Assembly: GCA_963675185.2 (NCBI GenBank)
Contig: CAXXOH010000002.1
Span: forward strand, 124,001 to 188,000
DNA length: 64,000 nt
Direction of reading: 5' to 3'
Source of the DNA: Ilyobacter_A sp963675185
GTDB taxonomy: Bacteria > Fusobacteriota > Fusobacteriia > Fusobacteriales > Fusobacteriaceae
Shown here: piece by piece, positions 1 to 7,757 of the stretch
How the letters are laid out: each line of letters begins with the position of its first letter
Position numbering within the stretch: the first letter of the stretch is position 1
The notes under the pieces: generated by a model
Told to the model about the DNA's origin: nothing
What the model saw: only the letters and a program-made list of their open reading frames with translations
Database searches by the model: none
Translations under genes and position numbers: made by a program

Positions 1-2
1 TG

Positions 3-320
3 AGTGAGCTAACTAACGGCAGGAGGCTTACCAATATAGGTACTTTTAGAGAGTATGTGCTGTCATATCTGAAAAATCATCCCGGCATCAATCATGAGAT
101 GACACTTTTGGTGAGACAGCTTCAAGTGACTGAAAACGGCCTTCCGATAGAAATATATGCCTTTTCCAAGGATATAGTATGGCAAAATTATGAAGCTTTA
201 CAGGCGGATATATTTGACCACCTCCTTGCAATATTGCCTGAATTTCAGCTTAGGGCATTTCAAAATCCGAGTGGGAATGACTTTAGAGGGATTTTTTCAA
301 GAAGTCAAAACAAGAGTTGA
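3..320 (+). CDS. Mechanosensitive ion channel (MscS family), C-terminal part
   Basis: The frame is open from the window edge, so this is the end of a gene that starts upstream. The visible 105 residues read like the cytoplasmic C-terminus of YbdG/MscM-type members of the MscS family: a GRRLTNIGTFR-like segment, then LVRQLQVTENGLPIEIYAFS and a final segment ending LRAFQNPSG. These inner-membrane channels open under hypo-osmotic stress and release solutes. A GTG at 57 could be read as a start but lies inside the conserved region, so it is not the true start. The gene ends just before a strong terminator shared with the converging pseudogene. Family assignment is by recognition of the C-terminal block; no membrane segments are in view. 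Confidence 0.75.
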   Translation, partial: SELTNGRRLTNIGTFREYVLSYLKNHPGINHEMTLLVRQLQVTENGLPIEIYAFSKDIVWQNYEALQADIFDHLLAILPEFQLRAFQNPSGNDFRGIFSRSQNKS

Positions 321-321
321 T

Positions 322-355
322 AACTAAAAAAACGGCATCTGCCGTTTTTTTAGTT
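322..355. terminator. Bidirectional rho-independent terminator
   Basis: Near-perfect inverted repeat with arms AACTAAAAAAACGGCA and TGCCGTTTTTTTAGTT around a two-base loop. A-run and T-run on either side let it serve both the channel gene (plus) and the converging pseudogene (minus). Confidence 0.85.
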
Positions 356-955
356 ATACTTCTATGCCGATAAATTTTCTGATGCCAGCCTCTATTATAA
401 AAGTAAGGGAGGCAACACCAAGGCTGAGGAAAGTCATTTCGAGAAATCTCTTTTTAAAATCAAGATCCTTGGCTATTGAAATGTAGAAGTTAAATACAAA
501 AATTATGGCGATAGCAACTATTATAGTAGAAGCTAGGCATAGGAGATAGTCTGTCACGATAAAGTATGGTAAAATCAGTAAAAATACCGTTATTATATAA
601 GCGATACCTGTTATCAAGCCTGCAAGTTCTATTAACTTTGGGTTTATTCTGCAGGTCAAATGTCAAACCTGCCAGGGTTCCTGTGAGCTCCACCAGGGCA
701 TCGTTTAGACCTAAGACTATAGATACCCCCACCGTAGTTTAGACGTTCTTCGTCTATAAGCGACAGGAGTTCATCCTCTATAATTCTCTGTGCCTCAGGC
801 ACATGCTCAGTTATCGCAGAGTAGTTTATTTGTGCACTCCCCCCTCTCCAGTAGTTTCAGCCCAAAAGTCAAACCAAATAATTTTGAGACTAGAAAGTAG
901 AAAAATACCTTAAAGATGTTGGGATTTACATTTTCATAGGTAACTCAAGTTGCTA
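354..955 (-). pseudogene. VIT1/CCC1-family protein with ferritin-like N-domain, degenerate
   Basis: Pieces of one protein are recognisable in several minus-strand frames. From N to C: a segment ending FGLTFGLKLLERGE (about 930-850), AQINYSAITEHVPEAQRI and LLSLIDEERLNY (about 840-735), then GLNDALVELTGTLAGLT (about 720-665), and finally the membrane tail with YIITVFLLILPYF and RKFIGIEV (ends 354). Family proteins join a rubrerythrin/ferritin-like domain to a VIT-type iron/manganese transporter domain. At least two frameshifts and a stop separate the pieces. The stretch between the two TGIA motifs of the membrane domain is missing, as if deleted between short repeats. The N-terminus is absent; an IS630 element begins just upstream. 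Clearly non-functional. Confidence 0.75.
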
Positions 956-973
956 CTTAATTAAATAAGCAAT

Positions 974-2076
974 TATAGTTAATCCTTAAAAAAAATGGCA
1001 GGAAATCCCATAAAATTTTTAAATATTATTATGGGTGATGTCTTATGAAACAAATATTATATCTCGAGGAATTAAAAAAACTAATTTCTATTGAAAAGGA
1101 TTTAAAAGTTAAACTTAAATTCATAGCTATTAATACTGTTGCGAAGCAATCTTCAATTCCAAAAGTAGCTGAACTTTTGGATATTCCAGAAAGAACTCTA
1201 TATAGATGGGTTGATAATTGGAATCTGTACAAGCGTGAAGGTTTGGTTTCACACTATTATAAATCCGGTAGAAAATCTATTCTATCTGAATCAGAGATGG
1301 AACAACTTAAAGAGATACTTTCTAATAAAGGAGCTTTTACCACCGAAGGAGCTCGAAGTATTATTTACTGTGAATTTAAAAAATCAATCTCTTCAAAAAG
1401 ACTTAGAGTGATTTTAAAAGAAAAGCTAAAATTTAATTTGTCCAAACCTTATGTTAAAAGTAATAAGCGTCCGGATAATGCAGAAGAAATACTTTCTAAA
1501 AAATTAAAAAACATAGCGGATGATCTTAAGAAAAAAGATGTCCCTTTAAAAGGTGTTTGTCTTGGTTTCTTAGATGAAACTACACCACAGTCTAATTCTA
1601 ATACTGTGCGCTTCTGGCCTAAAGAACCAAAACTTACAGTAGAAAAACATATAGAGAAATGGAAAAATAACACCGTAGGTTTCTATGCATTGAGAGGTAA
1701 TAGCTGTCTTTCGTTTATGAACTCATCAAAGAAAGAGGAAATAGGAAAATTTCTCCAAAAGATCCGAGCTATAAATTCTGAATTTAAAAGAATTATAATC
1801 ATCTTGGACAATTTTAAAAGCCATCACAGTAAATACATATTAGATTATGCTGAAAAACATGACATAATCTTAATTTTTCTACCTCCCTACTCACCAGATC
1901 TAAACCCAATAGAGTTCATATGGAAGAGTATTAAACGCGAAATTTCTAAATTTTTTTTTTGACATTGATTGATATATGCTAGTTTTGTCGAATTTTCTAG
2001 TTCTTTAAGTTTCGCCAAATCATGGATGTATAAATTCTTACCAAATTTTTTGTCAAATATTTAGAGACTAACTATA
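974..2076 (+). mobile_element. IS630-family insertion sequence
   Basis: About 1.1 kb element carrying one transposase gene. Imperfect terminal inverted repeats are visible: TATAGTTAATCCTTAAA reading in from the left and TATAGTTAGTCTCTAAA reading in from the right. TA at both tips fits the TA target choice of IS630/mariner-type elements. It lies between the VIT pseudogene and an alpha-glucosidase remnant, so it may mark a deletion junction. Exact tips are uncertain by a few bases. Confidence 0.75.
1045..2064 (+). pseudogene. IS630-family transposase, frameshifted near the C-terminus
   Basis: An N-terminal helix-turn-helix region (PKVAELLDIPERTLYRWVDN, about residues 38-57) is followed by an IS630-type DDE domain: LDETTPQ (first D), IILDNFKSHHS (second D) and LPPYSPDLNPIEFIWKSIKR (E). 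The open frame stops at 1962 after a run of T. Past that point another frame reads IYASFVEFSSSLSFAKSWMY and ends at 2064, which is the usual family C-terminus. One base therefore appears lost near 1975. The catalytic residues all lie in the intact part, so residual activity cannot be excluded. Start ATG 1045 has a weak upstream GGGTGATG ribosome binding site. Confidence 0.8.
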
Positions 2077-2120
2077 ATCAATAAATTAAAGTTTTTATAA
2101 AATGAAGGGAGCATATAAAA

Positions 2121-2410
2121 GTGAAAAAAATCTGGTGGAAAGAAGTTACAGGATATCAAATATACCCAAGAAGCTTCATGGACAGTAACGGAGATGGAAT
2201 CCGGTATCATTTCAAAGCTAGACTATCTTAAAGAACTTGGGATAGACCTCGGTATCACCTATGTACGAGTCTCCAAATGATGATAACGGTTACGACATAA
2301 GCGACTACCAAGATATTTTAAAAGAATTTGGAACAATGCAGGAGTTCGACCTGCTTTTATCAGAAGTGCATAAAAGGAGCATTCCTGTAAGGAATAAAAA
2401 ACAGATTTGA
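2121..2410 (+). pseudogene. GH13 alpha-glucosidase / trehalose-6-phosphate hydrolase, N-terminal relic
   Basis: From GTG 2121 the text reads KKIWWKEVTGYQIYPRSFMD, the typical start of oligo-1,6-glucosidase/TreC-type glycoside hydrolases. It continues in other frames as GIISKLDYLKELGID, then MYESPNDDNGYDISDYQDI and LLLSEVHKR. At least two frameshifts lie within 150 bp, and the catalytic barrel beyond the first strands is missing. The gene is cut by the following IS110 element. A sugar-phosphate hydrolase was once here; no function remains. TreC and MalL cannot be told apart from this fragment. Confidence 0.75.
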
Positions 2411-2484
2411 AAAAAAAGAATACCTGCATTAAAATGGTCACAGTTGTTTGCAGACGACTTAAACCAAATAACGGAGGTATTCAG

Positions 2485-2653
2485 ATGAATTATACACAAA
2501 ATATGAAGATACTACAAGTAAAAAAAGAGACACTAGTGGTTGGAGTGGATATTGGAAGCGAAGAGCATTATGCTAGGGCTTTTGATTGGCTTGGTATAGA
2601 ATTGGCTAAGGTGTTTAGGTTCGAAAATACCGAAAAGGGATTTTTAAATTCTT
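2485..2653 (+). pseudogene. IS110 transposase, N-terminal fragment
   Basis: Starts at ATG 2485 behind a GGAGG site. It carries the first strand of the RuvC-like DEDD domain: VVGVDIGSEEHYARAFDW, whose D is the first catalytic aspartate. The frame ends in the left end of the inserted IS30 element. The rest of the protein is at 3733-4839. Confidence 0.8.
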
Positions 2654-3723
2654 GAATTGTATAATTAATTGCAACAAAAAATGACCCATAGATATTTCCT
2701 TGGTATAATGTGAGTGCGAACAAATATTTAAAGGAGATTTTCTATGAGTCATACATATTTTAGCATAAATGAAAGAGAAACAATAGCGTTATCTTTAGCA
2801 AAAGGGATGAAACCCCTTCATATCGCAAAAATACTAGGCGGAAACAGATCCAGTATTGGAAGAGAAATCAAGCGGATTAGCATTAATGGCGAATACAGAG
2901 GGTTGAACGCTCAAGAGGCATACAATTCTAGAAAGTCTTCATGTGGATGTGGAGCCAAGGAGAAGCTTGAAGATGAAAAGATTGTCGACTATATTCAAAT
3001 GAGACTTGAAGATGGTTGGACTCCCGAACAAATTGCTGGTAGAGCTAAAATTAAAGGTGTTGACTGTCCTTGTTTTAAGACTATCTACAGAGGTATTAAA
3101 GAGGGGAAATTTAAGGGTACAGAAAAGGAACTCCTTCCGAGACAGGGTAAGAAAAAATCTAACGGCATTAAGGAAACAAGAGGAACTATTCCAGATAAGA
3201 AAAACATATCAGAAAGGCCTAAAGAAGCAGATGAAAGAAGTGAAATAGGACATTTTGAGAGTGATACTGTAGTAAGTTCAGGAAAACAGGGAGCTATGAT
3301 GACGTATGTTGATAGAAAGTCAGGATATGGACTTGTAGAGCTAATGGATAACAGAAAGGCTGCAACATTTAATCAAGTGACTTTAGAGGCTTTTAAAGTG
3401 ATACCAGGTAAGTTCATTAAAACTTTTACATCTGATAATGGGAAAGAATTTGCAGGATTTAAAGAGCTCGAAAAAGAATTGAATGTTGAGTGTTATTTTG
3501 CAAACCCTTATCATTCTTGGGAAAGAGGATGTAATGAGAATTACAACGGATTACTCCGAAGATATTATCCAAAGGGAAGCAATTTTTTTAAGTTAACAAA
3601 AGAAGAGGTAAGAAAAGTGATGGAAGCACTTAATCATAGACCGAGAAAACGTCTAGGTTGGAAAACACCCCATGAAGTATTTTGGGGTGAAATCCAAGAG
3701 TGTTGCATTTAATTTGACAATCT
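2654..3723 (+). mobile_element. IS30-family insertion sequence
   Basis: About 1.07 kb element with imperfect terminal inverted repeats: left GAATTGTATAATTAATTGCAAC and the right end, read inward, AGATTGTCAAATTAAATGCAAC. It contains one intact transposase gene and sits inside the IS110 transposase gene. A target duplication could not be resolved with certainty. Confidence 0.8.
2744..3712 (+). CDS. IS30-family transposase
   Basis: 322 residues, a normal IS30 length, with no frame damage. The N-terminal helix-turn-helix region includes INERETIALSLAKGMKPLHI and the IGREIKR motif (about residues 7-45). The DDE domain has the first D in GHFESDTVVSSGKQGA (about 168), the second D in TFTSDNGKEFAGF (about 228), and the E in RGCNENYNGLLRRYYPKGS (about 262). 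The C-terminus, LNHRPRKRLGWKTPHEVFW, is the canonical IS30 tail. Strong AAAGGAGA site before ATG 2744. This is the youngest insertion in the area because it splits the IS110 gene, and the only transposase in the window with no visible lesion apart from the IS4 one. Confidence 0.9.
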   Translation: MSHTYFSINERETIALSLAKGMKPLHIAKILGGNRSSIGREIKRISINGEYRGLNAQEAYNSRKSSCGCGAKEKLEDEKIVDYIQMRLEDGWTPEQIAGRAKIKGVDCPCFKTIYRGIKEGKFKGTEKELLPRQGKKKSNGIKETRGTIPDKKNISERPKEADERSEIGHFESDTVVSSGKQGAMMTYVDRKSGYGLVELMDNRKAATFNQVTLEAFKVIPGKFIKTFTSDNGKEFAGFKELEKELNVECYFANPYHSWERGCNENYNGLLRRYYPKGSNFFKLTKEEVRKVMEALNHRPRKRLGWKTPHEVFWGEIQECCI

Positions 3724-3732
3724 AGGATTTTA

Positions 3733-4839
3733 AAAACTGGTTGCTGGAGTTAAAAAGCCAAAATGCAAAAATTGAAAGTTTAATAGGGGCTGAACCTACT
3801 GGACATTACTGGGTTGGGAGCCTATCTAAAGGAATCTACTGAAAAGCTGGTGTTGGTCAATCCGTATCATGTAATGAGAACCAAAGAGTTGGATGACAAC
3901 CATCCCAGCAAGACAGATACGAAGGACCCAAAAACAATAGCAAAGCTAGTAATTGATGGCAGGTACACAGAACCTAATATAGCACAAGGGGTGTTCGCTG
4001 ATATAAGGGTAGCAAACAACAACAGATTGAGACTACAAAAAGATATAAATGCACTAAAAAATAGGGTGGAAAGATGGCTGAAAATATATTTTCCTCAGTA
4101 TAAAAATGTATTTGGTGACTGGACAGGAAAAGGCAACCTAATGGTCTTAAAAGAAATTCCGTTGCCTGAAGATGTGCGCTCCTATGAAGTGGATGGAATA
4201 AGCCAAATATGGAGAAAAGAAAAAGTAAGAGCATTAGGTAAAAAAAGAGCGCTGAAGCTATATAACTTTGCAAAGAAAAGCATAGGAGTAAAAGAAGGTC
4301 TGCAAGCAGCAAAATTAGAAATTTCAATGCTGGTAGAAGAATACAAGTTGAAGAGGAAGCAGTATGAAAAATGTCTTAAATTAATAGAAAAGCTATTAGA
4401 AGAAGTCCCTAATGCAGATCTGATGTTGGAAATGAAAGGTGTAGGCATAGTAACTGTAGCAGGCTTTATCTCAGAGGTGGGAGACATATCAAGATATGAC
4501 TCACCTAAGCAGATACAAAAGCTGGCAGGTTTGGCCTTGAAAGAAAACAGTTCAGGTAAGCACAGAGGAAAAACTAGTATTTCAAAGCGAGGAAGAAAGA
4601 GACTGAGGACACTTTTGTTTCAGTTGGTGATGCCGTTGATAGGTAAGGTCGAAGAATTTAAAGATCTCCATATGTATTACACAACAAGACCAAAAAATCC
4701 ATTGAAGAAAAAGCAGTCGATAGTAGCGCTGAGTTGTAAACTGATAAGAGTATTTTATGCGATACTAACAAAGGGAATAGAGTATGATGCAAAGAAATTT
4801 GTCGGAGACATAAGAAGGCCAGAATTAAAAGCAGCATAG
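3733..4839 (+). pseudogene. IS110 transposase, C-terminal part (transposase_20 domain)
   Basis: Continues the fragment at 2485. About 3733-3813 reads KNWLLELKSQNAKIESLIG and EPTGHYW. One extra G near 3810 shifts frame, after which LGAYLKES, LVNPYHVMRTKELDDN and TKDPKTIAKLV follow to the stop at 4839. The C-terminal transposase_20 region is present (EMKGVGIVTVAGFISEVGD then KLAGLALKENSSGKHRGKT), with its catalytic serine region near NSSGKHRG. With both the IS30 split and the frameshift, no functional recombinase can be made from this copy. Confidence 0.8.
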
Positions 4840-4948
4840 TATTAGAGTAGAATCCTAAGGAGTTTTTTAGGGGGAGGCGTTCATTAGAAATAATGCCCTA
4901 AAGAAAATAGAAAATGTTGATAGTTGATAAAGAAATGACAATGTGAGT
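4840..4948 (+). ncRNA. Possible IS110 bridge-RNA region (3' non-coding)
   Basis: Non-coding DNA between the IS110 stop and the next reading frame. It can fold a stem-loop with CATTA and TAATG arms around GAAA (about 4890-4903), flanked by GGCG/CCC pairing. IS1111-group members of the IS110 family carry the bridge-RNA locus downstream of the transposase. This element has a short leader and a longer tail, which fits that layout. Inference only; no loop sequences could be matched to a target. Confidence 0.25.
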
Positions 4949-4950
4949 AG

Positions 4951-5328
4951 GTATTTGGTCGAAATTTTTTCCATAAGGGCAAAGACCCAGTAAAGGAGCT
5001 TAACCGACACCTAACTTATGGAAATCCGGCAAATTACTCCACGCTAATTAAATTGCAGGAAATTTATGACGATTGTCTTGAGGAATTTAAAGATTTTGAA
5101 GAAGTAAACTATAAAATTTTTAACGACCTCATAAAGCTATATGAAAATGATAAGTCAAATGTTTTTTACAAAACAAGGGCTGCACTTATAGAAATAGGGA
5201 CAAAAAATGAATTTAATTTTTTAGATTTCTATGTAGATATCATGGACTACGCCATTTATTTAAAAAAAGACAAGTTTTATATAGACATATTGGATGTTTT
5301 TTTGGAGTATAAAAAGACAGTTGTTTAA
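4951..5328 (+). CDS. Hypothetical protein, probably truncated at its 5' end
   Basis: The frame is open from 4951 (right after an in-frame stop) to 5328. No ATG lies near the upstream edge; TTG 5053 is the first usable start but sits well inside sequence that looks coding (KDPVKELNRHLTYGNPANYS at about 4981-5040). It is therefore more likely the C-terminal part of a gene cut by the IS110 element. The visible 125 residues are acidic and helical in character, rich in E/D/K/Y (for example EIYDDCLEEFKDFEEVNYK and FLDFYVDIMDYAIYLKK). No signal peptide, membrane segment or known motif was recognised. Function unknown. Confidence 0.45.
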   Translation, partial: VFGRNFFHKGKDPVKELNRHLTYGNPANYSTLIKLQEIYDDCLEEFKDFEEVNYKIFNDLIKLYENDKSNVFYKTRAALIEIGTKNEFNFLDFYVDIMDYAIYLKKDKFYIDILDVFLEYKKTVV

Positions 5329-5347
5329 ATAGGTGTTAAATACAGTT

Positions 5348-5377
5348 AAAAAAAACTTAATTTAATAGAGTTTTTTT
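5348..5377 (+). terminator. Probable terminator
   Basis: AAAAAAAACT and AGTTTTTTT arms around an AT-rich loop of about 11 bases, ending in a T-run, 20 bp past the hypothetical gene. Stem is A/T-only apart from one C/G pair, so strength is uncertain. Confidence 0.5.
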
Positions 5378-5507
5378 AAAGTAGAATAGCACTTGTTTTT
5401 TTTGTCAAGATATTTTTAAACCTTTATTTTTCTAAGCTTTAGCTGGTTATCGTAGGTAATGGATAATTCGTTTCATCGCTGTTTTAATTGCAAGTTAATT
5501 ATTGGGT

Positions 5508-5536
5508 TTGCAAAACCCGGTAAAAAGTGCTATACT
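5508..5536 (+). promoter_or_regulatory. trp operon promoter with overlapping palindrome
   Basis: -35 TTGCAA (5508-5513), 17-bp spacer, -10 TATACT (5531-5536), about 30 bp before the leader peptide. A perfect inverted repeat GGGTTTGCAAAACCC (5504-5518) covers the -35 box and looks like a repressor operator. Confidence 0.7.
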
Positions 5537-5567
5537 TCTCTTAATTATATTGTTGGAGGTTAGGCAA

Positions 5568-5654
5568 ATGGGAGCAAAATTCACATGGTGGCAAAGCGAA
5601 TGGTATACTAGAGAAACTAAATATGTGAATCAGGTTTTGTCTGTTTGCTTGTAA
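5568..5654 (+). CDS. trpL: trp operon leader peptide
   Basis: Short frame of 28 codons behind a GGAGG site (5555-5559). It begins MGAKFTWWQSEWY: three Trp codons within six positions, two of them adjacent. Trp is a rare residue, and the frame lies between the trp promoter and a terminator hairpin in front of trpE, so this is a classical attenuation leader. Ribosome stalling at the Trp codons when charged tRNA-Trp is short would free CAGGT (5631-5635) to pair with ACCTG (5685-5689), breaking the terminator. Too short for usual gene callers. Function is inferred from composition and position. Confidence 0.85.
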   Translation: MGAKFTWWQSEWYTRETKYVNQVLSVCL

Positions 5655-5684
5655 GCTATAATATAAATTAATTTTTGGATGGAT

Positions 5685-5716
5685 ACCTGTTCTTTGTTTG
5701 GGACAGGTTTTTTTTT
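5685..5716 (+). terminator. trp attenuator (first terminator hairpin)
   Basis: ACCTGT (5685-5690) pairs with ACAGGT (5703-5708), followed by a run of nine T. It lies 30 bp after the leader-peptide stop. Its 5' arm can pair instead with CAGGT inside the leader gene, giving an antiterminator. Confidence 0.75.
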
Positions 5717-5726
5717 ATGATGACAG

Positions 5727-5757
5727 GCCTGTTTCGAAATTTCGGAGCAGGCTTTTT
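5727..5757 (+). terminator. Second terminator-like hairpin before trpE
   Basis: GCCTG (5727-5731) pairs with CAGGC (5748-5752); an inner CGAAATTTCG palindrome closes the loop, and a T-rich run follows. It lies 10 bp after the first attenuator and 22 bp before trpE. Either a second attenuator or a back-up stop. Confidence 0.55.
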
Positions 5758-5779
5758 ATTTTTACATAAGGGGGATGAA

Positions 5780-7183
5780 ATGGATAAGAAGATTATGAGG
5801 GCTTATACAGCCGAAGTGCTTGGGGATACAGAAACCCCTATAACGCTATATAAAAAATATGTGGGGGATGAAATCGGTGTCCTTTTAGAAAGTAAGGAGA
5901 TACAAAAAGGGAGGTATTCATTTATCGCCAAAGATCCCTTCGCAACTATAAAAGCAAGGGGTTATGATATAAGTTTAGAAGAAGAGGGCATAGTAAAGAG
6001 CGAAAAAATGAGAGCACTTGACTTTGTAAAATCATACATAGAAAAATTTGAAGTGGTAGGGAGTGAAGACCTCCCACTAGTGGGCGGTGGATTCGGTACT
6101 GTGGCATACGACATCATCAGGCAGTACGAAGACTTACCCAATCAAAATCCTGATATAATAGGTGTCCCGGATGTACACCTCATGTTCATGGATCAACTTA
6201 TCATATATGACCATTACCACCAAAAAATAAAGCTTTTGGTTCTGGAAGAGGATAGCCTATCAGGGGAAGCAAGGGCAAAAGATAAGCTTGCAAAAATAAA
6301 GGAAGAGATCTTAAAACCTTACATTCATACACAAGATTTTGAAAAAACATATGGGATAAAAAGTCTCAAGGCAAACACCACAAAAGAAGAGTACATGGAG
6401 AGTGTTAAAAAAGCCAAGCAGTACATATATGACGGGGATATATTCCAGGTTGTCCTTTCTAAAAGATGGGAGCTTGAAACTGATGAGCATCCGTTCAATC
6501 TATACAGAAAACTCAGGTCTATAAACCCATCACCGTACCTTTTCTATATAAACTTTGGAGATTATCAAGTTGCCGGTAGCTCGCCAGAGATGTTAGTTGA
6601 GCTAAAAAAAGAAAAGATATTTACATGCCCGATTGCAGGTACTAGGAGAAAAACAAACATTCCTAGCATAGATGCAGAATTGGCAAAAGACCTGTTGGCA
6701 GATGAAAAAGAGAGAGCGGAACATGTGATGCTAGTCGATCTGGGAAGAAACGACATGGGGAGAGTTTCCAAGGTAAAAAGCGTCAAGGTAACTGAGTTTA
6801 TGCAGGTGCACAACTACTCTCATGTAATGCATCTTGTGTCAACAGTAGAGGGCGAGAAAAAAGAGAACGAAGATGCATTTTCTGTACTCGCGTCGTTCCT
6901 GCCAGCTGGTACGCTGTCTGGTGCACCAAAAATAAGGGCTATGGAGATAATAGATGAACTTGAGCCAGAAAAAAGAGGTGTTTACGGCGGAGCCATAGGT
7001 TACTTCTCCTTTAATGGTGATATGGATACGTGCATAGCTATACGTACCATGCTGATGAAGGACAGAAAGGTATACTTGCAGGCTGGAGCTGGGATAACAG
7101 CTAAGTCTGATGCTGAGAAAGAGGACGAAGAGTGCGAAAACAAGATAAGGGCTTTGGTGAAGGCCATAGAGGGGGAGATTTAG
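5780..7183 (+). CDS. trpE: Anthranilate synthase component I
   Basis: 467 residues from ATG 5780, chosen because AAGGGGG (5768-5774) sits at the right spacing. The longer open frame upstream runs back through the attenuator hairpins and is not coding. Converts chorismate to anthranilate with ammonia supplied by TrpG. The N-domain has the LLES motif (about residues 33-36) that binds feedback Trp. The catalytic domain carries DGDIFQVVLSKRWE, the PIAGTRRK block, EHVMLVDLGRNDMGRV and LSGAPKIRAMEIID. First structural gene of the operon; the next gene starts at the base after its stop, so translation is coupled. Family length is normal. Confidence 0.95.
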   Translation: MDKKIMRAYTAEVLGDTETPITLYKKYVGDEIGVLLESKEIQKGRYSFIAKDPFATIKARGYDISLEEEGIVKSEKMRALDFVKSYIEKFEVVGSEDLPLVGGGFGTVAYDIIRQYEDLPNQNPDIIGVPDVHLMFMDQLIIYDHYHQKIKLLVLEEDSLSGEARAKDKLAKIKEEILKPYIHTQDFEKTYGIKSLKANTTKEEYMESVKKAKQYIYDGDIFQVVLSKRWELETDEHPFNLYRKLRSINPSPYLFYINFGDYQVAGSSPEMLVELKKEKIFTCPIAGTRRKTNIPSIDAELAKDLLADEKERAEHVMLVDLGRNDMGRVSKVKSVKVTEFMQVHNYSHVMHLVSTVEGEKKENEDAFSVLASFLPAGTLSGAPKIRAMEIIDELEPEKRGVYGGAIGYFSFNGDMDTCIAIRTMLMKDRKVYLQAGAGITAKSDAEKEDEECENKIRALVKAIEGEI

Positions 7184-7744
7184 ATGATACTTCTTATAGA
7201 CAATTATGACTCGTTCACATACAATCTCTACCAGTACCTTAGCGAATTTGATGAGGTGAAGGTTGTAAGAAATGACAAAATAGATATAAAGGGAATAGAA
7301 GAGCTAAACCCTGATAAGATAGTTCTCTCTCCTGGACCCAAGACGCCCAGAGAAGCAGGGATCTGCATAGAAGTAATAAAACATTTTTATAAAAAAGTCC
7401 CTTTGCTTGGGATATGCCTCGGCCATCAGGCTATAGGAGATGCATTTGGAGCTGATATAGTGCATGCCAAAGAGCTTTATCACGGAAGAGACAGCGAGAT
7501 AAAGCACGATGGGAAAGGCGTATTTCAAGGAGTAAGCGAGGGAACGAAAGTAGCGAGGTATCACTCGTTAGCCATAAAAAGGGATACACTTTCAGATGAA
7601 TTTGAAATAAGTGCCGAAACAAAAGACGGCGAGATAATGGCTATAAGACATAAGGAGTACAGGGTAGTTGGGCTGCAGTTTCATCCGGAATCCATATATA
7701 CACCTGAAGGGATGAAAATGCTTGAAAACTTTATGAAACTTTAA
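7184..7744 (+). CDS. trpG: Anthranilate synthase component II, glutamine amidotransferase
   Basis: 186 residues, a stand-alone class I amidotransferase that hands glutamine-derived ammonia to TrpE. Catalytic triad blocks are visible: the nucleophile Cys in LLGICLGHQAIGDAFGA (about residue 78) and the His/Glu pair in GLQFHPESIYTPEG (about 165-167). The N-terminus MILLIDNYDSFTYNLYQYL is canonical. It is not fused to TrpD, unlike in enteric bacteria. ATG directly follows the trpE stop. Proteins of this family can be shared with folate synthesis (PabA), but position here assigns it to tryptophan. Confidence 0.95.
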   Translation: MILLIDNYDSFTYNLYQYLSEFDEVKVVRNDKIDIKGIEELNPDKIVLSPGPKTPREAGICIEVIKHFYKKVPLLGICLGHQAIGDAFGADIVHAKELYHGRDSEIKHDGKGVFQGVSEGTKVARYHSLAIKRDTLSDEFEISAETKDGEIMAIRHKEYRVVGLQFHPESIYTPEGMKMLENFMKL

Positions 7745-7757
7745 GGAGGGCACAGCG

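Larger units (their letters stand above)
2411..4948 (+). mobile_element. IS110-family element interrupted by an IS30-family element
   Basis: An IS110-type transposase gene is split after about 56 codons by a complete IS30-type element (about 2654-3723) and resumes at about 3733. About 75 bp of leader precede the ATG at 2485, and roughly 110 bp of non-coding DNA follow the stop at 4839 before an unrelated open frame begins. IS110 elements lack clear inverted repeats, so the outer limits are set only by the neighbouring gene remnants and are approximate. Confidence 0.65.
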
